Source: Lepturacanthus savala (Eukaryota; Chordata; Actinopteri; Scombriformes; Trichiuridae). From it: DNA of 64,000 nucleotides. The stretch's first letter is position 1, and each line of letters opens with the position of its first letter. Shown in pieces: positions 47,001 through 59,327 of the stretch. The stretch spans positions 6,987,031 to 7,051,030 of the forward strand of contig CM060484.1 of the NCBI GenBank assembly GCA_030544235.1, read 5' to 3'. The notes under the pieces were generated by a model, which worked only from the letters and a program-made list of their open reading frames with translations, was not told where the DNA came from and did not search any database. The position numbers and the translations under genes were made by a program.

Positions 47001-48479
47001 GCATTAATAAGTCTGTGTTTATCTATGTTTTTTTCTTCGTCTTCTTTTCATTGTAATAATGATTTGCAGGCTTGGACTGCTGCAGATTTCTGCTGGAAAA
47101 AAAAAGAGAGAGACATTACATCTCATGGGGCTACCCCGGCTGAATAGAGATGGAATTAAAATGAAATTTAGTGTGCGATCCATTATGGGGAAGGCTTGTG
47201 AGCCAGACAATCTTGCAAGTAGAGCACGTCCAGACCTCAGTCTGATAGGAGACTTGGGATACGGCCACTTTGGGTCAGTCGGTAGAATCTTGTCTGTATT
47301 TCTCAATTTTCCTGATTTTCCTGCTCACTCTGCTTTTGACAGGCATTTGATTAACCTCAATAATTTGAAGTTATATAGATATATTTCAGCTCCCTGCCAG
47401 ACATCGGAATGTCTCTTCGTCTGCATGCTGTTAGTATTGTCACAGATACTGCAACATATTGCTTGTCCAAAACAATCAGCCATTTCTTTTTAAGAAGCAT
47501 TAACTCTGAAAAGCGGAGTGTGCACACTGCGGAGATTAAGCTACTCCACAATGAAATAACGTTTCAATGCCAAACTCCTGTCTGTTCCTATTTGTAAAGT
47601 TTCAGCAACAGCAAAGCCTGTTCTCCTCACTCCTTTTTTTTATTCAGAATGAAATAAAAATGTAAGCGGAATAATCTTTCCCACATGTGCTGTGATGTGC
47701 TCCCTCAAGGAAGTCAAACGTGTCATATTCTTTATGCACACTAGCATATATGACAATCCTGAAGGGCAAACGTGAGACAAAGCAAGGAGAAATTTCAAAG
47801 AAATGAAAGATTTCCACATGTTGTCATTTATTAGTACAATAGTCCACACTCAGTGGCGTACATAGATAAAAAAGATAAAAGGGGCATCTACAGTGTATTT
47901 TATAATATTATATATGAATTGTAAGTTATTAGAACTCAGCTTATTCTAACTGGACAACTCAATGTAGTTTGTAGTGAAGATCAATGATCAGAATTTTGTA
48001 GAATTAACTTGGATGTTGAAGAACACAGATATGAATCCAAGAAGGAAATAATTCCCAGACCTGCACAAACAGGGGAATGCATCCTGATGTCAAATTGTTC
48101 TCTCCTACAATAGCAGAGACATTTTATTCTTTGCTGAATTCTCACCGTTTTTGTGCAAATCCTTTTTTTTTTTAATATGTCATTATAATCTCAGCATATT
48201 AAATGTAATTTGATTTGAGAAATACACTTTAGAACATGATACTGAGGGTAGAATAACATTTTAGATTAATATAATGAATCCCAAATGAGTAGAGTCTTTA
48301 ATGGAAAAAAAAAATTATAATAATAGAGCAATGGTGTTAACCATTATTACAATATTTAGTCTACCCATTGTCATTCATCACTGTGGAAGCTTTAAATCAG
48401 ACCCTGGATGGCAGATGAAGAATTCTGTGATTGCAATACTTATTCAGTTTCCCTGAAGATGTGGAGCACTATTCAGTAT

Positions 48480-48960
48480 CGCCTCTTTCTAACCCACACC
48501 TACTGCTTGTCCATCCATCATAGTTGATAATGACTGGGGCATGTCGCCTCTCATCATGTTGGGTTTTGTTGAGCGCACAGATGGCTGAACACATCAAAAT
48601 CCGAGCCTATTCTCTGTGATGCAACAGACAGGTCAGGGAGGACGTAGATCTCTGAGGTGAAGCCACAACTCTTTCCTTGGCAGATTTACCACTGCTGTCT
48701 CTTCCAGCATTGCACAGGAGCTTCTCCTGCTCTCACAGAGGTCTGCATGTTCCTGGATATTTTTTTTAGGGTTTTCCAGCTTTTCAGGTCACATCCAAAG
48801 CTCTTCAACAAGGCTTTCAGCATATCAATGTAGCACTCTTTGGGGCCACCTTGTACTTGCATGCATTCTGGTCATGTGACCTGTCAATCTGAGCTGTGGG
48901 GATGCTGTGAATATTGGCCCCTTACTAAAGACTTGAGTGTCAGGTAATCTAGATGGGCTT
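48480..48960 (-). mobile_element. LINE relic: C-terminal part of a reverse-transcriptase protein
   Basis: Minus-strand translation gives LRLTGHMTRM (about 48890-48860). After a frameshift it gives GPKECYIDMLKALLKSFGCD and LKSWKTL (about 48850-48775). This reproduces the C-terminal pattern of non-LTR retrotransposon proteins (LRWxGHvxRM, then GGqkkRykDxLKasLKxfgI-p-sWe-La). Beyond it (48650-48560) there are weak traces of the terminal zinc-finger-like segment that many such proteins carry. Multiple stops and frameshifts show long inactivity. The polymerase core and endonuclease are absent. The clade could not be fixed by eye. Confidence 0.82.
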
Positions 48961-48975
48961 CCACTTGATACGCAT

Positions 48976-48999
48976 CACACACACACACACACACACACA
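48976..48999. repeat. (CA)n microsatellite
   Basis: Twelve uninterrupted CA units directly beside the LINE relic. Confidence 0.95.
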
Positions 49000-49011
49000 T
49001 AGCTAGTTGAG

Positions 49012-49085
49012 TCAGGTTTATTTGTATAGCCCAAAATCACAATTCCCATATTTGCCATAATGGGCTTTACAATTGTACAAATGTT
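49012..49085 (+). mobile_element. Short interspersed repeat fragment with tttatttgtatagccc motif
   Basis: gtttatttgtatagcccaaa then gggctttacaattgtaca matches the layout of a common fish repeat (tttatttatatagccc to ggctttacaa). It is similar in type to 33282-33372, but the two differ in detail. Confidence 0.5.
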
Positions 49086-51331
49086 TCAGATTCAGTTAGG
49101 GGTTGATCAACTGCTCATTTGTGAAACGCAGACTCCAGAAAGTAGCATATGAACAGAACTTCTACACGTCTGCTGTACCTAAAGCTGTGCACATCCCTGG
49201 AGTTTATCTGCAGCTTTAAATACATCTATGCAGCTAAAACACTCACTGCAATCACCACTCGCACTCTCATTTTCACAAACATCTCTGCATCTCTTCTGCT
49301 CCCTTTGTCGAATCGTATTCATGACTCAATCATCGCTGCATGTCCCTTTTCAAATGAAAATTGTCTTTTCTCCCTATCAAGGCATATATGTGAAATAAGT
49401 CAGAGCACACACCAGCATGGTATTGATTTTGACTAAATATGCATTGGCCAAAAAGTGCACTAGTAAAAGACTGTGTAGTGTCTGCTGTGCCTGGATATTT
49501 GATCTGGACACAAGCTCTTGGCAGCCCGGAGCTTTTGCACTGAATGAAAGTTTCGACTGCAGCAGCCAGCAAGCGAATATTAGACGGTTCGCTCTCTCTT
49601 GGCAATCTTGGCTAAAGCTTTGTTTAGGTTTCATTTCAAGTTTCATCTTGTTTTGGGACATGTTGATTTCTGCGAGGCAGTTAGAAAGCAGAAAAATCGG
49701 CGAGAAAAATGCATCATTTCAAAGAGAAACAAGGTTGTTTTCATTTAATATTGTGCATTGGCTTGAAAGAAAGTATCTATATAAGATTGATATTGTTTGT
49801 TTTTTGAGCAGTGAGGGAAGAATTGATCCCTCTGAACAAATTGTGATTAGAGTTGTGATTGTTTTCATACATAAAAAATCAAAGCTAGAATCTAATGGAA
49901 AAACTGGACTTGGTTTACCATTATGTGCGTAGAATTGCTTTTACTTTGTTCACAACATGAAGGAGACACTTGTGCACTGGCCAGTTTTATTTCTACAACT
50001 GTGTGTATGTCATTTAATCAGAATCATGCCTCTATTTCTCTATATAAGGAAATGCAGTATAACTGCTTAAGGGTTATCATGAAGAAAGTGACAGTTTTTG
50101 TAAGAGTGGAGAAAAGTCACATTTGTTCAAAACGTTTCCCCCAGGCATGATGATGGTAAAAACAAAAAAGGGCTGCAATAAATGAGGCAGTGAGGCAGTG
50201 AGATATGAACTGACATATGGACTGTGGCTCAAGTTAGAAAAAAAAAATGGTATAGCAATAAAGCTGATAGGGTAACAAGAGACATGCCGCAATAATTGGA
50301 CCGATAAAGTGAAAGTATTTCCATGCAATGAGGGCGAAAGGGAAACATCCAGCAAGGAATTTCACCCGGAGGTCATTTATTTCATAACTGATGATATTCG
50401 CTATTACCTGCGGGAGTGATCATAATAGGGCAAGTCAATGAAAATAATGAAAACCAAAACTGTTACAATATGGAGATTCTCATATAATCCATTGAAAGCC
50501 AGGACAGGGACACAAAGTTTTATAGTTGAATATTTTTATGATGATAATAATTGGGAAAAGGATGAAAGGGCATCAACTTCACGGTTATTTAATACATTTG
50601 GCCAAAGCATTAGTGCAGTAATGATTTGTTATCTATTAAAACCTTTGTTTTAATGAATGTGGTTTTAATATGGGTTAAAAAATGTGTGTTTACGCTTTCG
50701 AAGACAGCCAGGCCTTCATCAGTTGTGCATAAAACATTCACATGCACTGTTTTAAGCAGCGGTTTTGTTTCTGAATGAGGCCCACTGAGAATCAAAATTG
50801 TTCACATAAATCAGAACCTTGGGGTAGAGACGGCCTTTCTTCTGGATCAATGGATCCACAAAGACCTGAAGGTAGCGTATGTAAAAGAAGGATAGGAAGA
50901 GCAAGGGTAAGCAGACAAATAGCTTTTCATGAGATTCATGTCATTCTAGCTGCCCATGTCCTTGTCCATGGGATATCAATGAGAGAAGATGGACAAAGAA
51001 TACAGCTGAATCTGAGCAGCTCCAGAGTAGTCTCTTTCAACCGGATCTTTAGAGAGGAAAAAAAGGGAGAAATGTACATATTGATCTCTTCTTTGGAGAA
51101 CTTTGGAGTGTTGTACTCTAATTTACACTGTCTGAAATGCATTTTTTTGTACTTCAGTGCTCCCAACCATCACGTTATTGGGACGAGCATGTTGAGGATG
51201 AAACAGGCTGTCATGTTCGTTTCAATATGCAACTCTGAAAGAGTCAAAAAATGGCTCTTAGAATACACATGCGTGTGTGGTTTTTCATACTGTATCAAGT
51301 ATTTGACTACAGTTATGTATTACAGCAGTAT
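49086..51331. other. 2.2-kb stretch without a recognised gene
   Basis: Two long chance frames lie here (49417-49932, 171 codons; 50775-51362, 195 codons). Neither shows domain motifs, compositional bias or matching splice structure that I can recognise. A triplicated gaggcagt unit is at 50184-50200. Confidence 0.5.
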
Positions 51332-51575
51332 ATCCAGCTTAGTGGTAGAGTGTCCACCCTGAGACTGGGTGGTTGAGAGTTCAATCCCAGGCCAAGTCAT
51401 ACCAAAGACTGTAAAAAATGGTACCCATTACCTCGCTGCTTGGCACTTAGTATCCAGGGTTTGGTCTTGGGGGGGTTAGATCACCCACTGATCCCTGGGA
51501 GCGGCACAGCTGCTGCCCACTGCGCCCTCATGGAATGGGTCAAAAGCGGAGAAACTATAATTTAAAGTATAAGGG
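51332..51575 (+). mobile_element. tRNA-derived SINE of a second family
   Basis: The head carries an A box (tagtggtagagtg, 51340-51352) and a B box (gagttcaatcc, 51377-51387) at tRNA-like spacing, so it descends from a tRNA gene read by polymerase III. The body contains gcttggcacttagtatccag, gttagatcacccactgatcc and gctgctgcccactgc, then tgggtcaaaagcggag. That order is typical of a common fish SINE. It differs in sequence from the SINE at 8396-8743. The 3' tail is unclear and no target duplication could be assigned. Confidence 0.87.
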
Positions 51576-52476
51576 GGAAAAAAAGCGGTTTGTTTCCAAG
51601 TAGTCATTCACAGCAGTGAATCTGATATTGATACCAGAGACGTTCATCGTGAAATCCTTGATCTACTGTGATGTTAAGAAATGGGCGGAGAAGGGGGAGG
51701 AACATAACTGACCACCGGGGAGGGAATGTGACCATGTGTCTCCTGCCATCAGCCACCGAGAGGTCCTCCACAGCCATGCAACATCTGATCAGCAGGGTTC
51801 TGTACACCAAAATTACACTCCCTTCCTAAACCCCATTGAGGATATTTTTTTCAGCATGGGTGGTGGAAGATCTATGACCGAGACCCCTATAGCCATATTT
51901 ATCCTGATCGTTTCTTTAACCGCTGTTTTGGGTCATTCTGATCAGTAAAAATGTCACATGGAAATGGATAATCACCGCTGAGACATACAATGCCCAAGAA
52001 TAATTTCAAATTTTCACACGTTGGAAGGTTTGCCTAAGAATGTATGCTCTCTGCATTCACACAGGAAACAGCAAGCACAGCCCTTTCCAACTGTTCGGTT
52101 TAAACCTAGTGATTACTTGCCATACTGCAACGCAAAATAGCTATGAATGCAGCATCAGCAACAAGTTCGGTCAGTCAACTTTCTCTCGTTGATTAAATAA
52201 AGAAACGAGGGAACCAGCTTGGCCAGCACCAGCTGGTTATTAGTGGAGACACACAGGCATTGGCTTCTCCCTGCAGTTTTTCATACTTTTTTTTTTTTTT
52301 TTTTATTTTGTATGACTGTAAACTCACTTTGTGCCACATAGCACAGACCAACTGGCAGCTTGGGAGGGTTTCTCCAATTAGTACAAGCAGAGAGTGCGGT
52401 ATTGTGGCTAATTATGTTCTAATGATCAGATTGACACAGTTGTAACTGCAGAACAGATTATCTACTTTAATCTTTT

Positions 52477-52501
52477 GGGGGGTGGGTGGGTGGGGGGGGG
52501 G
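52477..52501 (+). repeat. G-rich tract with strong quadruplex pattern
   Basis: Six Gs, T, GGG, T, GGG, T, then eleven Gs. Four or more G-runs separated by single T loops fit the ideal pattern for a parallel G-quadruplex. Whether it folds in the cell is unknown. Confidence 0.8.
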
Positions 52502-53473
52502 TTGGACTGATGGTTGTTTGGTGTTACATGATATTTTGAATCGTTACATTTTTCTTTCCTTTCTTTGATCTTGGTAATCTTCATGACACATTGGCATGCC
52601 TTGAGGAAAGCAATTTATCACAAAGTTAATCCAGACATCACATTTTCGAACCTTCCAATTTCCTTCTGTTGACAGGGACTGAGCCTGTGGGGCAAATGAT
52701 TGAGAGTGAAATTGTTGAGCCTTAAACATCTTTTTTAGAATAAGATCTCTGGTACTGAGTCTCAAACATATGTGAAAGTGTATTGGAATTCATCAGATAT
52801 TGAATTGTTTAGTATTTATGTTGTGTTATGTTGTGTTTTCTGTAATTGCTGTTAACCTGTGGGGTTACTACAACTACTACACAATCTTGTATAATCAGTG
52901 TAGATTGTCTGTTAGTACAGGATTGGAGAAAATAATTCTGAATATCAACAATAATTGTCATGGTCAAAAAGACAAAACAATAAAGTCCACCATCAACCTA
53001 AATAAGTACAATTGTCAGTGGTTGGCGAGATCATTTAAAGGCGGAATACAAATAATCTCCACTACAACAGGGTTCCTGCCACTGTGATACTCGCAACTTT
53101 GAAGAAAATTCATAATGTAACCGCTTGACTCGACATCGATCTCAACTACGGCAATCTTATGGCGTTTGACCCTGCTGGCTCAAAATGTGCCACTCAGCAG
53201 CACTCAGAAAAAAAAACCTTGTGCCAATAATTAGACACTAATGGGATGACTTGGCCCCTCAGAATTGAAACCGCATGCTCAGTCATTCGGACTGTAGTAG
53301 TAGTTTTCACTAGTTTTCACAAAATATATATTCTGTTAAGTGGAAATAATAGGATTGTTGAATAGTCGATTCAAGATGTCACACAGTTGAAGAGAAAACA
53401 CTCATTACAACAACCATTAGCATTCATCTTCAGAAATGTTTCAGGCAAAGACTGTGGATTTTCTTCACATACA

Positions 53474-53531
53474 ATATTGATTTAATTACAACAGCATATA
53501 TTATATTGATTTAATTACAACCGCATATATA
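53474..53531. repeat. Two tandem copies of a 29-bp unit
   Basis: atattgatttaattacaaca (from 53474) recurs from 53503 with a single a/c difference over the unit. Confidence 0.85.
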
Positions 53532-54589
53532 CTGTAATCATGCAACTCTGCCCTTGGATGTTCATAAAGATAATGTAGGCATGAATTTGATGTTTAGGTC
53601 CTAGATATCCAATATTAACCCTAACACATCTCTCTATGCCCCATTTTTATTTGGATTTTTTTTAGCATCCTCACACTAAATCACATAAATGGCCAAATGT
53701 TGGCTTTGTTGTTGTTTGTTGATTTTGTTTTGGTTCCGCCCAACTCCTCCTAGCAACACAACTGAGTATTAAAAGCTAAAAGCGGAGCCATAAACACATG
53801 GCACTGGTTTCCAAGTTCGACTCAACCAACATTTTAAAACTTTTTTTTTTTCTTAGGAAAAGGCCACTTCACGGCTCTAAATCTAATCCAACTAACATGT
53901 GGCCAAGAATGTGTCTTGGGGCCGAGTTATGTGTAATGACACACATGTGTGAGAAGGGCAAATCTAACCATGGGGAGTTAAACGAGCGAGCTTTAGGTGG
54001 CCTGACCTTTGAACCAGACCAAAGGCTGGTGTGAGGGAGCCACCTCACCTAATGAAGGGCTTCAGAGTGGAAACTGCTGTACCTCCTGTCATTTACAAAA
54101 AATCACTCTTAACACACAAAAAAAAATGTCCAACAATAAAATTCTTTTCAAGTTTTTATTTACTCAAAGGAAGTCAACAAATTCTTTTTTTTTCTTTCTT
54201 TTATTTGCCTCAATTTATACACTCACATTGACACTTGTGAGCTGTCCATTCTTCTTCTGGTTGGCTCAAGGCAGATTGGTGGAAGTCTCAGATTCAAATA
54301 CTTTGTTACCAGCAAAGCAGCCAAACGCTATCATTTAATCTCTATTTTGAACCCATATCATCATAAGATGGCCTCACTCGATTATTTATATTCTGGATGC
54401 GTCTTCGCACCGACGTCAATCTGGATACTGGAATTCACTTGATAGATGGTTGGATTCCTATATGGGATTAATTCTGAAGCCAAGGGGATCATGTGACAGG
54501 TGGACAAATGCATGTGTGGAAAGACACGTCACATGATAAATAGATGGGAGCACTGTGGGAAGCGGTAACTGATCAGACTGAGTGAAAAG

Positions 54590-54760
54590 CCAAGTGAGAG
54601 GTGGGGTGAATGATGGATGGACGGATGGATGCTGTGATACATGGGAAAGTGTCAAACTGGGTAAACGGTTAAATGGCTGAACAGATTTATGAACGGATGA
54701 ACGTGTAAGTCGGGGCTTTTCGGATGGATGACTATAGAGACGAGCAGATGAATGGACTTC
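54590..54760. repeat. Degenerate TGGA/TGAA-rich low-complexity DNA
   Basis: Scattered gatggatg, gacggatgg, gaacggatgaacg units make a long minus-strand open frame (54458-54793) rich in His/Pro/Ser. This frame reflects the repeat and not a protein. Confidence 0.6.
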
Positions 54761-56113
54761 ACTGTGCTGCATCCAAATAAACGGTTGAAACATTGGATGA
54801 ATGAGTCGATTATAATTTATTATCTGTTATTATAGGTAGAAAAAGTATATATCCATTTCAAAGAACCCCAACCCTACTCATGTTTGATGTGCTAAAAACA
54901 AGAATAGTGAGATGAGTGTTCATGTTGGGCAATATCTACATAAGTGTATAGAGGCCCATTTCCAGCAACTATCACTCCAGTGTTCTAATGGTACAATGTG
55001 TTTGCTCATTGCACCAGAAGGCTAATGGAATCAAATTTTCTATTCATTTCACAACTCATGGCGGTAAATAAAAGTGACTTTTCATGGAAAACACTAAATT
55101 GTCTGTGTGACTTTCGAACGGTAGTGTGTGTCTATATATATAAGTCGTCACTTAAACCTAGATTCACAAACACGCATACAGGATGTGCAAACAAGATGTG
55201 TTGTCACACTTTAAAATGACTTTAAGATACATGGGATTCATTTGATGGTTAAAATCACATTGAATACATATGATTTTCCTCTGGAAACAGGATTCAAGAT
55301 AACGCATAAGGCTGGGTTGCTATTTCTTTCAGCGGTATTGTGCCAAAAGACAGAAATAGTATAAGGGGAATAAAAATTATTCTGAAATCTGTTCACAGTC
55401 AGGATGTCTTTTTTTTGGTGGGCAGGACGTTGAGGTTATGGTCATCGTTGAGGTCATGTGCAGTCACTGTTCAGCTACTAGGGTGCTCCGTCAGAGATAA
55501 CGTTCAACCTTCAGTCTTAATGCAATAAATACTTTAAATGTGGTCACTTGCAAGGTTAAATAAAAGGTCTTAAAAAGGTATTTTTTTTTTGAGTAGGGGG
55601 GTGGGGTTCCCTGCCATTTTTATATGTGAACTATGTATGCCCTGTTTCACAGCTGCATAGGTGCTTATGAATGTTAAGGACAGACAGACACACACATCTA
55701 TAATCCATCATCTGATCTTCCTCTCACTCAGCAGGGGCAGGAAAGGGTTTATAGGACTCCCCTGCTTCTGGCTGCCGGCATGTATAGGTGTGTGAAAAAG
55801 AAACCAGACGGCGGTTTAAGTCATTGTTGAAATTGTCTTTTCTTTATATTTTATTTTGAGAGGCAGCTGAGTGACACACGGAGGAATCGTTTGTTCAGCC
55901 GGAAAGCCGCGGGTGATTAGCCCAAGCTAAGATGTATCACCTGTTCAACTATTGACACTGAGACTTCATGACTGCGATGACACCCTCAGAGAGAATCGAC
56001 CTCCGTTGATGAAGTCCAAAGAAGTGGCTGTCAGGTTTGACTGACAGGGACCACCCAAACCTCACCTATGGTACAGACAGTCAGCAGCAGGACTCTGAAA
56101 ATAGCATCTCATA

Positions 56114-56526
56114 CAATGTTGGGCAAGTTCCTTCAAAACTTTATAGCGTTATTTATAACTTGGTACTGTCATTTTGAAGTGATTCGTTACGTTAAAATAT
56201 TACTGTATTTAAAATGTAAGGCTACTATTGCATTACTTTTAAGTTACTCTCACCAAAATAACTGGAAATATGGATTCAGGAATCTAAGTATAGGTCACCT
56301 TTGTCATTATTGCTGTAAGTCGCACAAAGGATCATGCTGACAAGTTTTCAAAAAGCTTCAACCACTTCAACCCAGATTAAAAATGCATTGTAATGCATGT
56401 TACTGACATTTGTACCAAGTAAAATCGTACTCTTTTTTTCCTGTAATGCCTTACATTACTGCATTACAGCAAAAATCAATGCATTACAGCAAGTTATTAC
56501 TTTTATAACGCGTTACTCCCAACACT
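56114..56526. mobile_element. ~413-bp MITE with TGTTGGG-type ends
   Basis: The left end caatgttggg (56114-56123) and the right end ctcccaacact (56516-56526) form a terminal inverted repeat. Near the right end ttataacgcgttactccc, and internal gcattaca repeats (56430-56490), are hallmarks of a very common fish DNA-element family of this type. It has no coding capacity. Confidence 0.7.
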
Positions 56527-56659
56527 TTTCATATATCACCAAATGCTATTTATGTTTTCATATAGGATTGTGTGTAATCGCTGCAGTGCTGGCTGTATTA
56601 ACTGGGAACATGCCCTGCTGCAGGGAGCAGTAGGAAAAATATTACTAAATAAATAAATA

Positions 56660-57010
56660 ATACTATATTGAGCCGCTACCCAGCTGGCTGCTAGAGGACA
56701 TGGCAGACGTCCTGGTCGAGTGTCCCTGACTGCCTGAGCTGGATAAGTACCACTGGACCGGCTCGCAGAAGGGTTGTGAGGTAATGTCGCCAGCCTGGGT
56801 GCCTCGTTCACCAAGGGGTGGGGTGCACCGGCTGTCCGTTCTGCTCCGGGGGAGCTTTGGAGTGGATCAGAGAGCACGTCGTCGATGATGCAGAGACGGT
56901 GTTTCTAAAGATGGTTTGGTGGAGGAGGTGGCAGGACGTCATGAAATCTGGCCATTTGTCGGCAGGGTGACCTGCGTTCCGGTGACCTTAGAGTTGCTGG
57001 AGGGTTTCTT
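56660..57010. other. GC-rich block of unknown origin
   Basis: This block is clearly richer in G and C than its surroundings (for example gctgtccgttctgctccggg, 56831-56850). It has an open minus-strand frame of 113 codons (56877-56536) rich in Ala/Pro/Arg/Ser. No protein family is recognised in any of the six frames. It could be a fragment of a retroelement or a processed copy of a host gene. Confidence 0.4.
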
Positions 57011-57120
57011 TGATGCGGATCATGTCCTCTTACTGTCCAAAGCCATGTGAGTTACTGAGTTATGGTTCACTGTGTAGTCTGCTGGGTGTGCTCCACACCA
57101 TTCTCCTTCATAAGAGACAC

Positions 57121-57325
57121 TAAGGCTACGTTCACACTGCAGGGCTTAATGCTAAATGTATACACCACCAGTCAAAAACACCTTGATTTTTCAGGTGTTA
57201 TTGAAATTTGCATAGTTTAATATCTCATCTGACAGAAAATGATCTGACAGCCCAGAGGTACGATGTGGATTATCTTGCTGTAGGATGAACTCCTGACTAA
57301 CTAGGTCTAGATCATGGGGTTCCGC
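57121..57325. mobile_element. Fragments of a DNA-transposon end and a Tc1-like element
   Basis: aaggctacgttcacactgca (57122-57141) resembles the terminal repeat of a widespread fish MITE. Directly after it, accaccagtcaaaaacacct (57163-57182) resembles a Tc1-family terminal repeat. atcttgctgtaggatgaact (57271-57290) recalls the antisense transposase text of that family. No frame is long enough to confirm it. Confidence 0.45.
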
Positions 57326-58008
57326 TTAGCTCTAGAGCTCTAGCCCTAGAAAAGACCCAGACATCAGACTTCCGTCCATGCTGATATACAGATGGGGGTA
57401 ATTAACCAGAAAAACTTGTGGAACTTGTAGGAAATGTTTTGATCAACTTTCTACACTTTATTTAAATCCATTACTGCAGAAAAGCTGTAAGTCCAAGTTG
57501 TTAACTATTACTTCTTCGTCTTCATCTCATCTTCTTTTCTCAAGCATCTAAGCCTCTCCTCTTCCTCTCTGAATGGCTGTGAAAGGTTGGTGGTGACTGT
57601 ATAGTAGTGACATAACAATCTCATGTAAGTCATGGCTGCTTGTTTTAAGGAACAGTTTCTGGATACAAGCTGTGTGTGTTTCTCTGTTTTAAACTATAGA
57701 ATATATTTTTATTATTACGTTTTTGTTCATCGATTACATTGACACATCATCCCAGCCCGAGTTACGAGAGATCCCTGCTACACTCTCAAGTTTAACTTGT
57801 TATATCAAATTCTTATTATTTTAAAGATCTGATTTGTCTGTTGACACACTCTAAAGTGTAAGTTACAAGCTTTCTGTTGGTATTTTTACCAGCTTCTATG
57901 ATAAAAAAAATAAATAAAAAAAATTGTGATGTTATTCATAAAAACAGTTCAGAACTGCCTGACTGTATGATCCACACATTTATTAAATTTATATATGGTT
58001 GTTTTTTG
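57326..58008. other. Unassigned stretch without a gene
   Basis: AT-rich, with an A-rich run at 57902-57923. Nothing is recognised. Confidence 0.5.
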
Positions 58009-58229
58009 GGGGTGACACGGTGATTGATTGGCTTCCATGCACAGTCCATAAACCTGCTTAGGTTAATAGGTTATTTCAAAACGGAGAATGGTGTTTATGC
58101 CCTACTGTAGACTGGCAACCTGTCTGGGGTGTATCCCTGCCTCTCACCCAAAGTACGCTGGGTTTGAGTCCAGCAGACCTCCAGTGACCCTAATGAGGAA
58201 TAAAAAGGTATAGAAAATGGATGGATGGG
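58009..58229 (+). mobile_element. Degraded, internally deleted copy of the tRNA-derived SINE seen at 8396-8743
   Basis: It starts ggggtgacacggtg like the 8.4-kb copy, but most of the tRNA-like head with the B box is missing. The 3' half matches well: tctggggtgtatccctgcct, ccagcagacc, ctaatgaggaataa, and the end ggtatagaaaatggatggat. The (GGAT)n tail is preserved. The polymerase III promoter is lost, so the copy is silent. No target duplication was found. Confidence 0.88.
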
Positions 58230-59327
58230 AAAATAAGATGTCTGTTAATGAATGGCACATTGATGATTGCAAGTAACAGCGCATGACACACATCTCATCA
58301 ACTTGCCAAAAGATCAACAAGCAAGGTAGAAGTGCACACCTAGCTATTATCATGCTGATTGATTGAGTTCATGTTACACCCAAAACAAACCAATGAATAC
58401 TTTGAGAACTCGATGGCTAAAAAGATTGCGAACATACCAGATGGTCATCTGATATGACTGGCTCACTGCTGAAGCATCGCATACGCTTCGGATGACCTTT
58501 TAATTGCATTCTTGACTGAGTGTGGACACATTGAAAGCACATTTGAAGGTGATTTCTAATATGCCAATATGAACATGAGGAATGACTAAAGCTGGGGAAA
58601 CTTACTTCAGTTGTTTTGAACAAGATGAGCACATCCTGAAAAACACAGCGGCTTCACAAATTCCACTATGAGTAAACCTGAAACAATTTTAATGGTTGAA
58701 CTCACACAGCTATTTCAATAAAACATATCCCTTTGCAGATCTTATAATTAAAGATAACAGATTGAAAATTGACCTTATATCTGTTAGGTACACATAGTTA
58801 CAAAGGACCTTTTGATGATATTGGAATTTAAGAAGCATCCAGTTGTTTAATCCAATTTAATCCCAGAATATGTTTTGTTTCATCAGAATTTCATACAGCT
58901 GTAAAATGATGGAATTGCTACAACATGTCTGAACCAAAGCACGCAGGCTCTTCTTTTACGGAATGATTCAGAGCAACAGTGAGGACAGATGGGAGTGCCT
59001 CAGCACCACCTGTGTTTTCTCAGATGCCTGCTGTCTCTCCTTCATAATGTATGGTCAACTTATCATGTAAACAGACTGTAAATGAATGCATGATAACGTC
59101 TCAAAATATAGAAAAAACAAAAAAAAACAAAACAAAACATGAAGGATTGCGTATCACAGGATGTTTCCTATAATCGCTGTTAGAGGTGATTGTGGAGGGT
59201 GTTTTAGAGTTCAACGTGTTCCCATTATTTCACAATGGTTACAGGAGTATGATTCAATAATAGCACAGTGGGGAGTGATATCTCCCCATAACATGGGACA
59301 GTGTTTATATGTGTATATTTATTCATT
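58230..59327. other. 1.1-kb stretch without a gene
   Basis: No coding or repeat signature beyond an A/C-rich run at 59112-59139. Confidence 0.5.

Larger units (their letters stand above)
40950..48479. other. 7.5-kb stretch without a recognised gene or transposon
   Basis: Contents that can be named are a T run at 41698-41712, pyrimidine-rich DNA at 41930-42130, a CA/CG-alternating tract at 42283-42362, a purine-rich run at 43560-43600, (ATT)n at 44045-44073, an A run at 45051-45060 and T runs near 46677-46686 and 48164-48173. Open frames up to 144 codons (for example 42396-42791, 47059-47493, 43523-43948) show no family motif. Some ATTA-rich portions (41830-42240) could be regulatory DNA, which is inference. 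Confidence 0.5.
51576..56113. other. 4.5-kb stretch without a recognised gene
   Basis: Only simple repeats are identified: a T run at 52288-52304, the G tract at 52477-52501, the 29-bp tandem pair at 53474-53531, degenerate TGGA-rich DNA at 54590-54760, and T/G runs at 55580-55606. Open frames are short and unrecognised. Confidence 0.5.

Noticed and set aside
47059..47493. 144-codon frame containing LGYGHFGSVG, resembling a protein-kinase glycine loop
   Set aside because: No VAIK lysine, HRD or DFG motif follows, no splice-linked continuation is visible, and the frame starts in low-complexity DNA. The similarity is short and likely chance.
50775..51362. 195-codon plus-strand frame, the longest in the window
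   Set aside because: No domain, signal peptide or compositional pattern is convincing. It runs into the SINE at 51332 and is flanked by no recognisable splice structure.
51332..51400. Functional tRNA gene
   Set aside because: A and B boxes are present, but the cloverleaf is not maintained and the sequence continues into a known SINE-type body.
54458..54793. 111-codon His/Pro/Ser-rich minus-strand frame
   Set aside because: It is produced by degenerate TGGA-type repeats, which stay open in this frame.
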